DNA of 64,000 nt, from NCBI GenBank assembly GCA_938091745.1, contig CALLJK010000009.1, forward strand, positions 30,844 to 94,843. Direction: 5' to 3'. The stretch comes from Candidatus Bipolaricaulota bacterium (lineage in GTDB: Bacteria; Bipolaricaulota; Bipolaricaulia; RBG-16-55-9; DRXL01). A program made the position numbers and the translations under genes. Numbering within the stretch: position 1 is the stretch's first letter; every line of letters starts with the position of its first letter. This document shows, piece by piece, positions 41,115 to 50,400 of this stretch. A model generated the notes under the pieces. That model saw only the letters and a list, made by a program, of their open reading frames with translations, had not been told where the DNA came from and did no database searches.

Positions 41115-43967
41115 CTACATTCCCCCCTGCACGTCGAAATAGAACGTCGGGCCGGGCTGGCCCTCCCCTTGCGCCAGCCCAAATCGCAACTCGACGGGTG
41201 CTCCATAGCCCAATACGATTCTCAAACGCAACTCGCCCCCGTAGCTGAAATGCGCTTCGTCTGCCGTCAAGGGCTTCCCAGAAAGATGCACACCCTCTGT
41301 AAAGAGCAAGCCGTCTATGCGATCAAAGAAGACCGACCACAGCCCTATCCCCAGACCGATGTGGAAGATCGGGAGGACGAACTCCCACCCCGTGTAGATC
41401 ACCTGCGTCGCTTTGCGAAAGTCTTTGGGGAAGCCTCGCAGAGACCATAACTCTCCCAGCCCGCCAACGCTCAACGGCTCAAGATCATCGCGCGCCAGCA
41501 CAGTCAGCCGACTCAGACGATTCTCAAACCCTAACGGGAGCTGAATGTTCTCGCGCTGTCTGATCCGAAAGAGCATCTTCCATTGGGAATTCGCAGCGAG
41601 CACGAATTGCGCCGAAAGCTCTAGATCGCGTCCGATGCGCAGGAGATCTCCCCCACCCTCGAGCGACTCGCTGTAACGCACTAAAAACGACGGCGTAAGC
41701 TGCTCCGCTTGGCGAAGCTGTGCCCCGAGCGCCAGCGTCTGCACCCGGCCCACGATCCGTGAGACCGTCAGCTCAAGCTCTGCTCGCGCCACGCTCTCAA
41801 ACTCAGCATTGTGCTCCAGATGTGCGAGAAATCTGGGGCTTAATGAATTGACTGTGTTTTCAAACCAGCCTCGCCCCTTGAGCGCAAACGCCACAGAGTA
41901 ATCAAAAGCCAAGAGGGGCTGCTGCGTCGCCAGATCAAGCCCGGCATACAGCATATAGTTGTGATGCCCAAGCGGATCGAACCCGATAAAGAGCGCGGCA
42001 GGTTGCACAGGGTTGGGGATGGGCACCCACAGGCGTGGCGCTAAGAACTCCTCAGTGCGATAGGGTTTTTCTGGTAGAGACCCCGCGCGCCAGCCTGGCC
42101 ATTCTGGAATCTGTTCGCGCTCAAACTGCACGGGCTTCCAAGCTTGTGGGTCGTAGTCCATCAAATGTAGTTCATAGCCTTTGGTGCTGTAGCTGATAAA
42201 CGCGATCTTTGTGCCGTCGGGTGAGACTGCTGGAGCAAACGCCCCCGTCAGTACGTTCGTGACTTTAAAGAATTGGCTGTCTGAGACTCGATACGCATAG
42301 AGATTGTAGATGCCGTCGCGCTCGGAGCTAAAGAGAATATACTGCCCGTCGGGAGACCAGTCGGGATCGAAATCGCCGGGTTTGTCTTGAGTGAGAGAAG
42401 TTAACCTATCCCCTACCCCCTTCCCTGAAGGGAAGGGGGACTCCCCTCCCCCTTCAGGGGAGGGGCTGGGGGAGAGGTCTAATAAATACAAATCCTGATA
42501 CCCGCCCATCTTCCACAGCGCGAGCGCGATCTGTGTGCCGTCAGGCGAGATCGCAAACGAATCTATGAGAGTCCCTTCGGGGAATTCGTAGAATGGCGCG
42601 ATGCGTTCATTGTCCAACTCATAGATCGCAAGCAGTGGGGCTTGGCCGTCGGGGCGCTGCTGCGCAAAGAGTATTCTTTTGCCATCGGGGAAGAAGACGG
42701 GATTATAAGCTCTTGCGCGCTCTGTCAGCCGCCGTTCTTCTTTCTTCTCTATGTCCCACAGATAGAGATCAGCGTAGACATAGTGATTGTCGAAGATCTC
42801 GTGCTTAGTGTAGAGCACGGACTTGCCGTCGGGAGAGATCTGTGGGGCAGGGGCGAAGAATGGCGGTCGGAAGAAATCTAGCTCGAAGGGCACGGTGAAG
42901 AGAAATTGCTCGCTTCTGCCGTCTTGGGTGATGCGCCGGATGGACGCCTCACGCACTGGGTCTTTATGATAGTAATAAATAAACTTTCCGTCGGGCGACC
43001 ACGCTGGGTCGTTGTGCCAATAGTCTAGGCGACTGATCTTCCGTGACGGCGTGACGCCCTCGCCCTTGATTTTTTCGATCTGGGGTTCAAATTGAGTTTT
43101 GAGCCAGTCCTGCCAAGCCCTCTCAAGCTCGCGCTCGGAGACCCCCAAAGCTTTCTTAAAGACGCTCCCAAAATCGTTGAGCGCGCCAAAAGTCAGAAGG
43201 GGCAAGAGTGAATCAGCGTTGATCTCGTCTATGAGAGCGAGCTTATCGTCCCCGTATCTTTCGGCGATGAAGCGCGCAAACCACGCGCCCCCGTCGTGGG
43301 CGAGCATATACCCTGAGGGCCAGTGCGGAGGATCGTAGCCGTAGCCCACGGCCATCTGGTCAAGAGAGATAAATTTGTTTTCTAAGACTTGGGCGCGGAA
43401 GTACATAGCGTCACGAGCAGAGTTGGAGCGCGACGCGCCAGAGCGCTTCAGCTCGAAATAGATGGGAATCCCCTCAATAAGAGTGCCGGGCTTGATAGCG
43501 TTATTGAGGGTGAGCACTGGGCCAAGCCATGGGCGCAGTTTCTCAGAAAGCCCTGAAGTCTTTGTGATATCGAAGACATGCCCGATCTCGTGATAGAGCA
43601 CATCTTCAAGCCAAGACGGGTTCTGGGGATTGAGCCATTCATTGAAGACGCGGGCGTTGGAGACGCTGGCGATCACATCGCCGAAGGGGTTGGCCGCGCC
43701 GACAGCAAAGTCCGACGGGTCAGCTAAAATAATATTAATCTTAAAGGGCACAGCGTATTTGAGTTCTCTGACCCAGAACTGATACGCGTCTTCACTGACG
43801 AGCGCGGCTTCCTGAGCAATGGCTTCTAGGCCCTCGTGATAGATCACGTGGAAATGCTCTGTGGAGAGCACATACCAATCGAGCTTTGGATCTAAGTCGA
43901 GAAACTGCGCCGATGCTGAGAGACTGAACGCGAACATAAGAACAAGACCGCACGCTATGAGACGCAT
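41115..43967 (-). CDS. Peptidase-MA/TolB-repeat/beta-barrel surface protein
   Basis: The 950-residue protein has a signal peptide (1-20) and a gluzincin domain with HEIGH (126-130) and a third-ligand helix TLIEGIPIYFE (E165). Next come about six PD40/WD40-like TolB repeats (WSPDGKFIYY, FFPDGKRILFA, ISPDGTQIALA, WSPDGQYILFS, VSPDGTKIAFI). A C-terminal region (about 690-950) of amphipathic strands resembles a surface-antigen barrel. It is the second peptidase-barrel protein in the window. Residues about 498-521 (SPSPSPEGGGESPFPSGKGV) are encoded by an inserted palindromic repeat. ATG at 43967 follows GAAGGAGG. Confidence 0.82.
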   Translation of the reverse strand: MRLIACGLVLMFAFSLSASAQFLDLDPKLDWYVLSTEHFHVIYHEGLEAIAQEAALVSEDAYQFWVRELKYAVPFKINIILADPSDFAVGAANPFGDVIASVSNARVFNEWLNPQNPSWLEDVLYHEIGHVFDITKTSGLSEKLRPWLGPVLTLNNAIKPGTLIEGIPIYFELKRSGASRSNSARDAMYFRAQVLENKFISLDQMAVGYGYDPPHWPSGYMLAHDGGAWFARFIAERYGDDKLALIDEINADSLLPLLTFGALNDFGSVFKKALGVSERELERAWQDWLKTQFEPQIEKIKGEGVTPSRKISRLDYWHNDPAWSPDGKFIYYYHKDPVREASIRRITQDGRSEQFLFTVPFELDFFRPPFFAPAPQISPDGKSVLYTKHEIFDNHYVYADLYLWDIEKKEERRLTERARAYNPVFFPDGKRILFAQQRPDGQAPLLAIYELDNERIAPFYEFPEGTLIDSFAISPDGTQIALALWKMGGYQDLYLLDLSPSPSPEGGGESPFPSGKGVGDRLTSLTQDKPGDFDPDWSPDGQYILFSSERDGIYNLYAYRVSDSQFFKVTNVLTGAFAPAVSPDGTKIAFISYSTKGYELHLMDYDPQAWKPVQFEREQIPEWPGWRAGSLPEKPYRTEEFLAPRLWVPIPNPVQPAALFIGFDPLGHHNYMLYAGLDLATQQPLLAFDYSVAFALKGRGWFENTVNSLSPRFLAHLEHNAEFESVARAELELTVSRIVGRVQTLALGAQLRQAEQLTPSFLVRYSESLEGGGDLLRIGRDLELSAQFVLAANSQWKMLFRIRQRENIQLPLGFENRLSRLTVLARDDLEPLSVGGLGELWSLRGFPKDFRKATQVIYTGWEFVLPIFHIGLGIGLWSVFFDRIDGLLFTEGVHLSGKPLTADEAHFSYGGELRLRIVLGYGAPVELRFGLAQGEGQPGPTFYFDVQGGM
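42405..42477. repeat. Palindromic repeat inserted in frame into a coding gene
   Basis: About 73 bp with two dyads: CCCCCTTCCCT/AGGGAAGGGGG (11-base arms around GA) and CCCCTCCCC/GGGGAGGGG (9-base arms). It resembles the element at 21470 in its CCCCT-rich arms. It lies inside the gene at 41115 and keeps the frame, adding a Pro/Ser/Gly-rich linker between two TolB-type repeats. Confidence 0.8.
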
Positions 43968-43987
43968 TTTTGCCTCCTTCGCTATTT

Positions 43988-44080
43988 GAATCACGGAAAG
44001 CACAGAGTGATCACGGAGGGCACGGAAAATTTCTCTATCTCTGTGCTTTCCGCGGCTCGCTTCCGTGCCTTCCGTGATTC
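43988..44080. repeat. Dispersed inverted repeat, copy 1 (93 bp)
   Basis: Starts GAATCACGGA and ends TCCGTGATTC, so the ends are exact complements. Inner segments GGAAAGCACAGAG and CTCTGTGCTTTCC also pair. It fills the space between the surface-peptidase gene and xseB and is strongly similar to the 77-bp element at 51595. The structure is that of a small non-autonomous repeat. Confidence 0.85.
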
Positions 44081-44082
44081 AA

Positions 44083-44307
44083 CTATCCCCCGAAGTCTTC
44101 GACCTTAAAGCTTTCAGCTTCCTCAAGAACTTTTTTGACGCGCAGCTGCGCCTCACTCAGACGTTTTTGAATGGCATCGGCGAGCTTGACTCCTTCTTCA
44201 AAGAGTTCCAAAGACTCTTCGAGTGAGATCTGCTCGTTCTCCAACTGCCGGACGATCTCTTCAAGCCGTGCCAGCGCTGGCTCAATTTTGAGGGCTTTCT
44301 TCTCCAT
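44083..44307 (-). CDS. xseB: Exodeoxyribonuclease VII small subunit
   Basis: The 74-residue protein is all helix with the family signature LARLEEIVRQLENEQISLEESLELFEEG. Several XseB chains bind one XseA to form exonuclease VII, which degrades single-stranded DNA in repair. Its start overlaps the end of xseA by 26 bp. Confidence 0.95.
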   Translation of the reverse strand: MEKKALKIEPALARLEEIVRQLENEQISLEESLELFEEGVKLADAIQKRLSEAQLRVKKVLEEAESFKVEDFGG

Positions 44308-45571
44308 GATCGGCCTCCTTGGCCTCGACGCGGCTGAGCAGTCTTCCCTGATGGAGCCGAATCTTCACGCGCTCCCCAACGCGCACTTGCTCTACCGAGT
44401 GCACGATCTGCCCTGCTTCGCTCTCGACCACCGAAAAGCCACGGCGCAGCACGCTCGCGGGGTTTAAGCTCTCCAAGTGTCGCACTAAGCCCTGCCAGCG
44501 CTCGTGATAGCGCGCCAGACGCTCGCGCATCGTGCGGAGCAAAAGCTCTGACGCGTGATCGAGGGTCTGATCGTGCTCGCGTAGAAGCTGCACGGGACGA
44601 TGCAGCCCGCGGCTGCGCCGCAGCATCTCCACCCGTAGGAGATAGTTCTCAATGCGCCCAGAGACAAGCTGCTCGAGCTGTGCTCGTGCGCTGTGGGCAA
44701 GTTCGATAAGCTCTCTTTTGTCGGGAACAGCCATCTGGGCAGCGGCTGTGGGCGTGGGCGCGCGCACGTCCGCGACAAGATCAGCGATAGTAATATCTAC
44801 TTCATGCCCCACAGCAGAGATAATCGGGATAGAAGACTCGAAGATCGCGCGGGCGACGGGCTCTTCGTTGAACGCCCAGAGGTCTTCTAAAGAACCGCCG
44901 CCACGAGTGACGATGAGCGTGTCTATCTTCTCGATCTTGAGCGCGTAGCGATTAGCAGCGCGGATCGCCGCGGCGATCTCTACTGAAGCGCCTTCCCCTT
45001 GAACTCTTGCGGGGAAGAGCAGGACTTCAACGATGGGGTATCGCTCTCGTAAAATTTTGAGAATATCCCTAAGGGCCGCGCCCTCGGGAGAAGTGACGAT
45101 CCCGATGCGCTCCGGGAAGCGCGGGATGGGCTGTTTAAAACGCGCGTCGAACAGCCCTTCTGAGTGCAGACGCTCTTTAAGCTTTTCAAACTCTAGCTGG
45201 AGTTTTCCAATGCCGGCGGGGCGCATCTCGTACACAGTAATCTGATAGCGTCCCTTTCTTTCGTAGAGCGTGATCTGCCCAAAGGCGATGACCTTCTGGC
45301 CGTCAGCAGGGGTGAACTGTAGGAGCGCGTTGCGGTCAGCAAACATCACGGCTTCGATCTCCGCGGCTTCGTCCTTGAGCGTAAAGTACATATGGCCATT
45401 GGAGTGATGGCGGAAGTTGGAGATCTCGCCCTCGAGCCACAGGGCAGGGATGCCCGCCTCCAATAGATCCCGAACGACGCGATTGAGCTGGCTCACGGTG
45501 AAGATTGTGAAAGCAGTCTCGTGAGGCTGCTGGCGAACCGTCTCAGTGAATAGCGACCGCATCTCGCTCAT
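44282..45571 (-). CDS. xseA: Exodeoxyribonuclease VII large subunit
   Basis: Catalytic subunit of exonuclease VII. The 429-residue protein has an N-terminal OB fold (FTVSQLNRVV, LWLEGEISNFRHHSNGHMYF), then the catalytic domain with RIGIVTSPEGAALRDIL, VTRGGGSLEDLWAFNEE and SAVGHEVDITIADLVADVRAPTPTAAA. A C-terminal helical region completes it. Length and motifs are complete. Translated together with xseB. Confidence 0.97.
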   Translation of the reverse strand: MSEMRSLFTETVRQQPHETAFTIFTVSQLNRVVRDLLEAGIPALWLEGEISNFRHHSNGHMYFTLKDEAAEIEAVMFADRNALLQFTPADGQKVIAFGQITLYERKGRYQITVYEMRPAGIGKLQLEFEKLKERLHSEGLFDARFKQPIPRFPERIGIVTSPEGAALRDILKILRERYPIVEVLLFPARVQGEGASVEIAAAIRAANRYALKIEKIDTLIVTRGGGSLEDLWAFNEEPVARAIFESSIPIISAVGHEVDITIADLVADVRAPTPTAAAQMAVPDKRELIELAHSARAQLEQLVSGRIENYLLRVEMLRRSRGLHRPVQLLREHDQTLDHASELLLRTMRERLARYHERWQGLVRHLESLNPASVLRRGFSVVESEAGQIVHSVEQVRVGERVKIRLHQGRLLSRVEAKEADHGEESPQN

Positions 45572-45611
45572 CGCTCCTATAATAGCGTGAGCGCGGCGTG
45601 TCGAGCAACTT

Positions 45612-46907
45612 TTAGAACTTCACGCTGATCGAAGGGCTGACGTAGAGCAAGTACTCTCGGCGCAGCTGAGCTTCCACACTGACAAGCCAGGCCCACGTCC
45701 CTGGCCCGACCATCCCCCAGCTCATCTCGACTTTTTGATTGTAGAACCCGTTAATGAGCCCGCCCAGAAACGCCGTCTGCGAGCGAAATCTGAACGGATC
45801 GAACTCCGCCGTGACCTCCATCGTGTGCAGCAGCCCTACGGGGTCTTGCACGACCAGCTCGTCTTTGAACGAGATCGCTTCCCACTGAACAAAGAAGCTC
45901 AAACGCTTCGCAGGGAACTGAAAGAGCCCGTTGGGATCAATAAATTCGATCTCGAAGATCCCTTCCCCAAGCTGCACTGTCCAGCCAAAGCTCACAAACG
46001 ACGGCGTCGCCAGATCATTCAAGACGATCTTCTGCTGCACGACCGCACCCAACACAGCTATTCTTAGCGATAGAACGATCTGCGAGAGCTCAATCGTCGT
46101 GAAGTCGAACGCAAACTCTGCTCCAAACGTTACTCCCGCGATTGTCAAATTTCTGATAATAAGCTTCTCTTCTTGGAACTCGAAGCTGGGCACAACTCGA
46201 CCCTCAAAATATCTTTCGAGGGCTTTGCACTCGCCGAAGCACTCCCAGCCCTGGCGCGCACCAAGATACGTCTGAGCAATGACTTCTGCGCCCCCGAGGG
46301 TGACGCCGCCGGCCTCAAAGATCAGCCCGCTTTGGAAATCGGGCACATTAGCCGTCCCGAAGTTTGCAATTAGCATGGTGACGGAAAATCTCACCCCCCA
46401 AAAATTGACAGCCATCTGGGAGATGAGCTTGCGGAACTGTAAGGGGTCATCTACGGTGGGAGCGAGTAGCTTCGCTAAATCCAAGGGCGAAGCTAACTCA
46501 TCTATAAACATTCGTAATGGGACACCAACCAAGCCTGGATCGGGCTGGGCAAATTGGATCGTCCAGAAGGGATCGTCGTCGACCTCGAGAATATTTGGGG
46601 CGAAGATCAAGACATTTCTGAACGAGATGACCATACCTGCGTACATCTCGAAGGCTTGGAATTCTGCCCCCTTGAAGCTGAAGACGCTCGTGCTGGTGAG
46701 CGCCAGCCCGCTAATGAACAGCCCAAGCTGGAGAGTCGTCTCAGCGTCAACATTGATCTGGTCTATTTTGGTCTGGCCAGGGTTGAGCGGTTCAAAGAAT
46801 AGTGCTACGTTAACCTCTCCTGAGACTGGCGCGGCGAGCACAGTTCCCAGTTCCAAGTTAAAAGTTCCAAGTTGGAGGAGAGCGAGAGCAATGATGAGCT
46901 TTTTCAT
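45612..46907 (-). CDS. Secreted beta-rich protein, probably outer-membrane, third gene of the cohesin/dockerin operon
   Basis: No family is recognised. The 431-residue product has a signal peptide (about 1-26) and then long alternating beta strands with few charged runs. It ends SPSISVKF; the terminal Phe and amphipathic last strands suit an outer-membrane barrel. A possible disulfide-bearing loop (ECFGEC) lies mid-chain. Its ATG overlaps the stop of the cohesin-like gene by 4 bp, so it is probably made in fixed ratio to that lipoprotein. A role as the barrel or surface partner of the two upstream products is inferred from context only. Confidence 0.65.
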   Translation of the reverse strand: MKKLIIALALLQLGTFNLELGTVLAAPVSGEVNVALFFEPLNPGQTKIDQINVDAETTLQLGLFISGLALTSTSVFSFKGAEFQAFEMYAGMVISFRNVLIFAPNILEVDDDPFWTIQFAQPDPGLVGVPLRMFIDELASPLDLAKLLAPTVDDPLQFRKLISQMAVNFWGVRFSVTMLIANFGTANVPDFQSGLIFEAGGVTLGGAEVIAQTYLGARQGWECFGECKALERYFEGRVVPSFEFQEEKLIIRNLTIAGVTFGAEFAFDFTTIELSQIVLSLRIAVLGAVVQQKIVLNDLATPSFVSFGWTVQLGEGIFEIEFIDPNGLFQFPAKRLSFFVQWEAISFKDELVVQDPVGLLHTMEVTAEFDPFRFRSQTAFLGGLINGFYNQKVEMSWGMVGPGTWAWLVSVEAQLRREYLLYVSPSISVKF

Positions 46908-47413
46908 GGCGCGATGATCACCACCTGGCCGGCAATAGGCGGGCCTATAGGGATCGGTTGTCCCACTCTGTCCGTGAAGAGATCGACGGCTGTGATCGTG
47001 AGCGCTGTCTGAGTGCCTACAGCCCCAACGGCTTGCACGGCCATCTCAATGATGGGAATCTCGAGCACGCCCAACCCTGCCGCAAGAATGGGCCGGATGC
47101 TTCCCCCAGGGAAGCTTGCTACAAACTGGACCCAGCCCATCGTGTTATTGATTGTGCTTCCGAAGACGGTGAACCCGTTCACCCCGGTCAGTCCTGTCAC
47201 TTGAATAACTCCTGGATTGAACGTTAAGAACCCTACGGGGCCGACTTGGATCATCTGGACATCGGGGGGATTGAGAATACTGACGTGGACAACGCCTGTG
47301 CCACCTGAGGGCAGCTCCAGCGTGCCCACTATCACTTGGGTGCGATAAGACCCTTCGCACCCTGTCAAGATCACCAGCGCTATGAGCAGACACGACGCGA
47401 ATCCGAGTTTCAT
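46904..47413 (-). CDS. Lipoprotein with cohesin-like domain
   Basis: The 169-residue protein has a lipobox LTGC (Cys at about residue 19) and then one domain of about 145 residues. Its order is that of a cohesin: GTGVVHVSILNPPDVQMIQVGPVGFLTFNPGVIQV, a turn with NTMGWVQFVASFPGG, the GLGVLEIPIIEMAVQAVG strands, and a final ITAVDLFTDRVGQPIP. Cohesins bind dockerin domains tightly. The gene directly upstream encodes a dockerin-like segment. ATG at 47413 overlaps that gene's stop by 4 bp and the next gene follows with another 4-bp overlap. Assignment is by pattern and needs a profile search. Confidence 0.66.
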   Translation of the reverse strand: MKLGFASCLLIALVILTGCEGSYRTQVIVGTLELPSGGTGVVHVSILNPPDVQMIQVGPVGFLTFNPGVIQVTGLTGVNGFTVFGSTINNTMGWVQFVASFPGGSIRPILAAGLGVLEIPIIEMAVQAVGAVGTQTALTITAVDLFTDRVGQPIPIGPPIAGQVVIIAP

Positions 47414-50400
47414 CGCAGGATCACCAGCTTTTGGATGCGGCTGCGTACGAGCGAGCCATCGGCCCCTCGAACACTGAGCACATAGAGATAGACACCGTTG
47501 GCTAAGAAACGTCCATCTTCGGTGAGGGCGAGCCAGTGAAGCTCTGTGCCCTTCTGCCACTCACTCACGAAGACAGCTTTCCCGGCGAGATTGAAGACCT
47601 GAACGCTGATCTCGGTGATGCCCGATCCATCGGCACGGAAGAGAATTGTATGGCCGCGCGAGCGATGTTCGGCGCGTTCAAGGGTGACAGGGGCATGAGA
47701 TTGCAGCGGAGTTGCTTGCGAAGTTCGCGCATCGAGCGGTGGACAATAGGCGCGGTAGCCGCGCGCGATCTCGCTGATGCGCGTGACGTCACGGGCATCG
47801 AGCACACCAAACGGCGGCGCGACATCGGCAGCTAAGCGCTGCGCTTCCGTGAGCTCAAGAGCTCCTAAGATCGCACGGGCGACCAGCTGGGCGTCGGTAT
47901 CTTCAACAAGACCGTTGCTGTCCACGTCTCCGCACAGTAAGAATGAACTCCCCAAGGCGACGAGTGTCGCGTCGTTGGGCGTTGGGGTGCGCGGGTCGTC
48001 GCTGTATTGGGCAGCAATATTCGAGCCCGAAATCTGGGCTTGGTTGGAAATCGTGAATGTATCAGATGGGACAGGATTATTGATGCGAACACGGAAACTT
48101 GTGCGCTTCTGGCCTCCAAAAGCCCCAATCGTTCCCAGATTTGTGCTGATAGTAGGACTCGCCGATCCTCCGACCAAGCGGGTGTTGGGATCAAACGTAT
48201 CTGAGAGCAGAATGTCGGAGGCATCGCGGGTCCCATTATTGATGAGCGTCAGGGTATATTCGATGACATCTCCGGGGCTGATGGTGCCGCTGTGATCGGT
48301 GTCGTAGACGAGAAAGACGTCTTTGGTGAAGTGCACCAGCGGTGCTGCAGCTATAGCTGTCTTTGTCGCATCTCCCAGGGCTGGGGTGTCGGGGTCGTCA
48401 CTTCCTGTGCTGCCCACGCCAGGGACATTCACTAACGCTTGATTAGAGATGCTGACGACGCTCGACGGGAGAGACTCTTTAATAGCAACGTCGAACGAGA
48501 CGGTAGCTATTCCCCCAGCACGCGGGATTCTGTCTATCAAAATCCCGACAGAGCTATCTCCAACGGAGTTGCCCGTCTGCACTGTCCCCACAGAGGCGCG
48601 CACGCTGCCCACGATCAGTGTCGTGTTCAGATCAGGGGTGTCACTGAGAAAGACGTTGGTCGCGTCAGCGTTCCCGATATTGATGAGCTCGATGTGATAG
48701 CTCAGCGTATCGCCTGGGCTGGGAAGGCCATTGCCGTCGGCGTCTATCTTCAGAAAATCTCGCATAGAGACGAGAACGTAAGGCTGCTCGGTGACGACGG
48801 TGATAGTCGGGTCATCAACAGCAAGCGTTGTGGGATCGTCGCTCACAAAACTGGGCGCATTGTCGCTGCTCGCGAGCGCGCGATTCGCAATAGATGTGAC
48901 GCCGCCAGGCAGAGGGGCGTTCACCCCGACACGGAACGTGACCGTTGCGCTTTGACCGTTCCCCGTCAGCGTGCCGAGATTGACCTGGACGAATCTGTCG
49001 TTTTCCGCATTGCCAAAGAGCACAGCTCCTTGGGTGGTCGTCACGCTGCCGATCACAAGCGTCACGTTGGGGTCGAGCGCATCAGATAAAATAACAGATC
49101 CGGCGTTCTCGCGGCCTACGTTGGTTACAGTGATCGTATATTTGAGAATATCTCCGGGGCTGGGTTGGCCGTCGCCGTCGAGATCGTTGAAGATCGAGTA
49201 GGTCTTTTGCGCTTTCAAAAACGGCGCTGTGCTCACGAAGAGTTCCGTCGGGTCGTGTGGGGTGAGCGTCGTGGGATCGTCAGTCGGCTCGTCGGGGCGC
49301 TCGTTGCTGGAGACGAGCCCCTGGGCGCGGATGCTGACCGTGCCCTGGGGGAACGAATTTTTTATGCGTACCCGCCATTGAACAGTCGCTGATATATGAG
49401 GGGCAAGAGTCCCTAGATCAACACGGATTTGAGAGTGCATCGTGATCGTCCCTGCAGTCGTGGTGACGCTGTTTTCGACGAGAGTTGTATTAGGGTCTGG
49501 AGTGAAGCGGAAGACGACGCCCGTAGCCGCAACAGGCCCCGTATTAGTAATCGTCGCGGAGTATTCTAGAGTATCGCCGGGGCTGGCACCGAGCGGCGGC
49601 GTGTCTTCCACAAGAGTAGCTGTAAGAATCGCTCGCAGTTGCGGGCTGTGCGTTGCTGTTCCTACGGTCGTCGTCAAGGAAGCTGAGTTATTAGCCGTGT
49701 TGGTCTCTGGAGAATTTGTCGTCGCTTGGGCAATCGTTGTGAGCGGTGTGCCGGTAGGCACAGAGCTGAGCACGGCGACCTGGACGCTTAGTGAGCCGCC
49801 TTGGCCTGGAGCAAGCGAGCCCATCACGAACGTCACTGTTTGTCCGGAATTGCTCGTGGGCGCTGCGCTGGCGCTCACGAACTGAGTCCCATCGGGGAGC
49901 GTAAGAGTAATCTGCACGTCTTCGGCGACCGACGGCCCAGCATTGTGATAGCTGAGAATAAAATTCAGCGAGCCACCGGGGAGCACTGTCGTGGGGCCGG
50001 AGAGAGCAAGCTCAATATCGGTCGCGCTGTTGGCGCACGCTGTATCTGAAGCGACAACCGATGCTGAGCTAAATGTGCCCTGGGCGGTGTTGCACACGGT
50101 ATCAGCTGAAGTCGCCGTTGCTTGGAAGCCTACGGTGCCAGCGGGGTTCTGCCCCGCAGGGATGGGCTCGAGAATGACCCAACGTAGAGCAGTGACGCTT
50201 GCGGCAGAGAGCGGCTCTGCAGCGACGAACGTTGTGCCGCCGTCGGTAGACCAGAGTTTGAGGCACTGGGCGCTGCACGTCGAACTTCCCGCAACGTAAG
50301 TGATCTCCAAGGGGAGGATATCTGTGATCACAACGCTGCTGCCCGAAGTGGGATCGCCTATGGGAGCGCCGCCGGTGTTGCCGTAGGCGATAGAATACGT

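Noticed and set aside
47910..49620. The DUF11 Ca-loop-like segments (DLDGDGQPSPGD and similar) as additional dockerins
   Set aside because: They occur once per Ig-like repeat at a fixed place, without the paired helix of a dockerin half-repeat; only the 1149-1215 segment has the duplicated layout.
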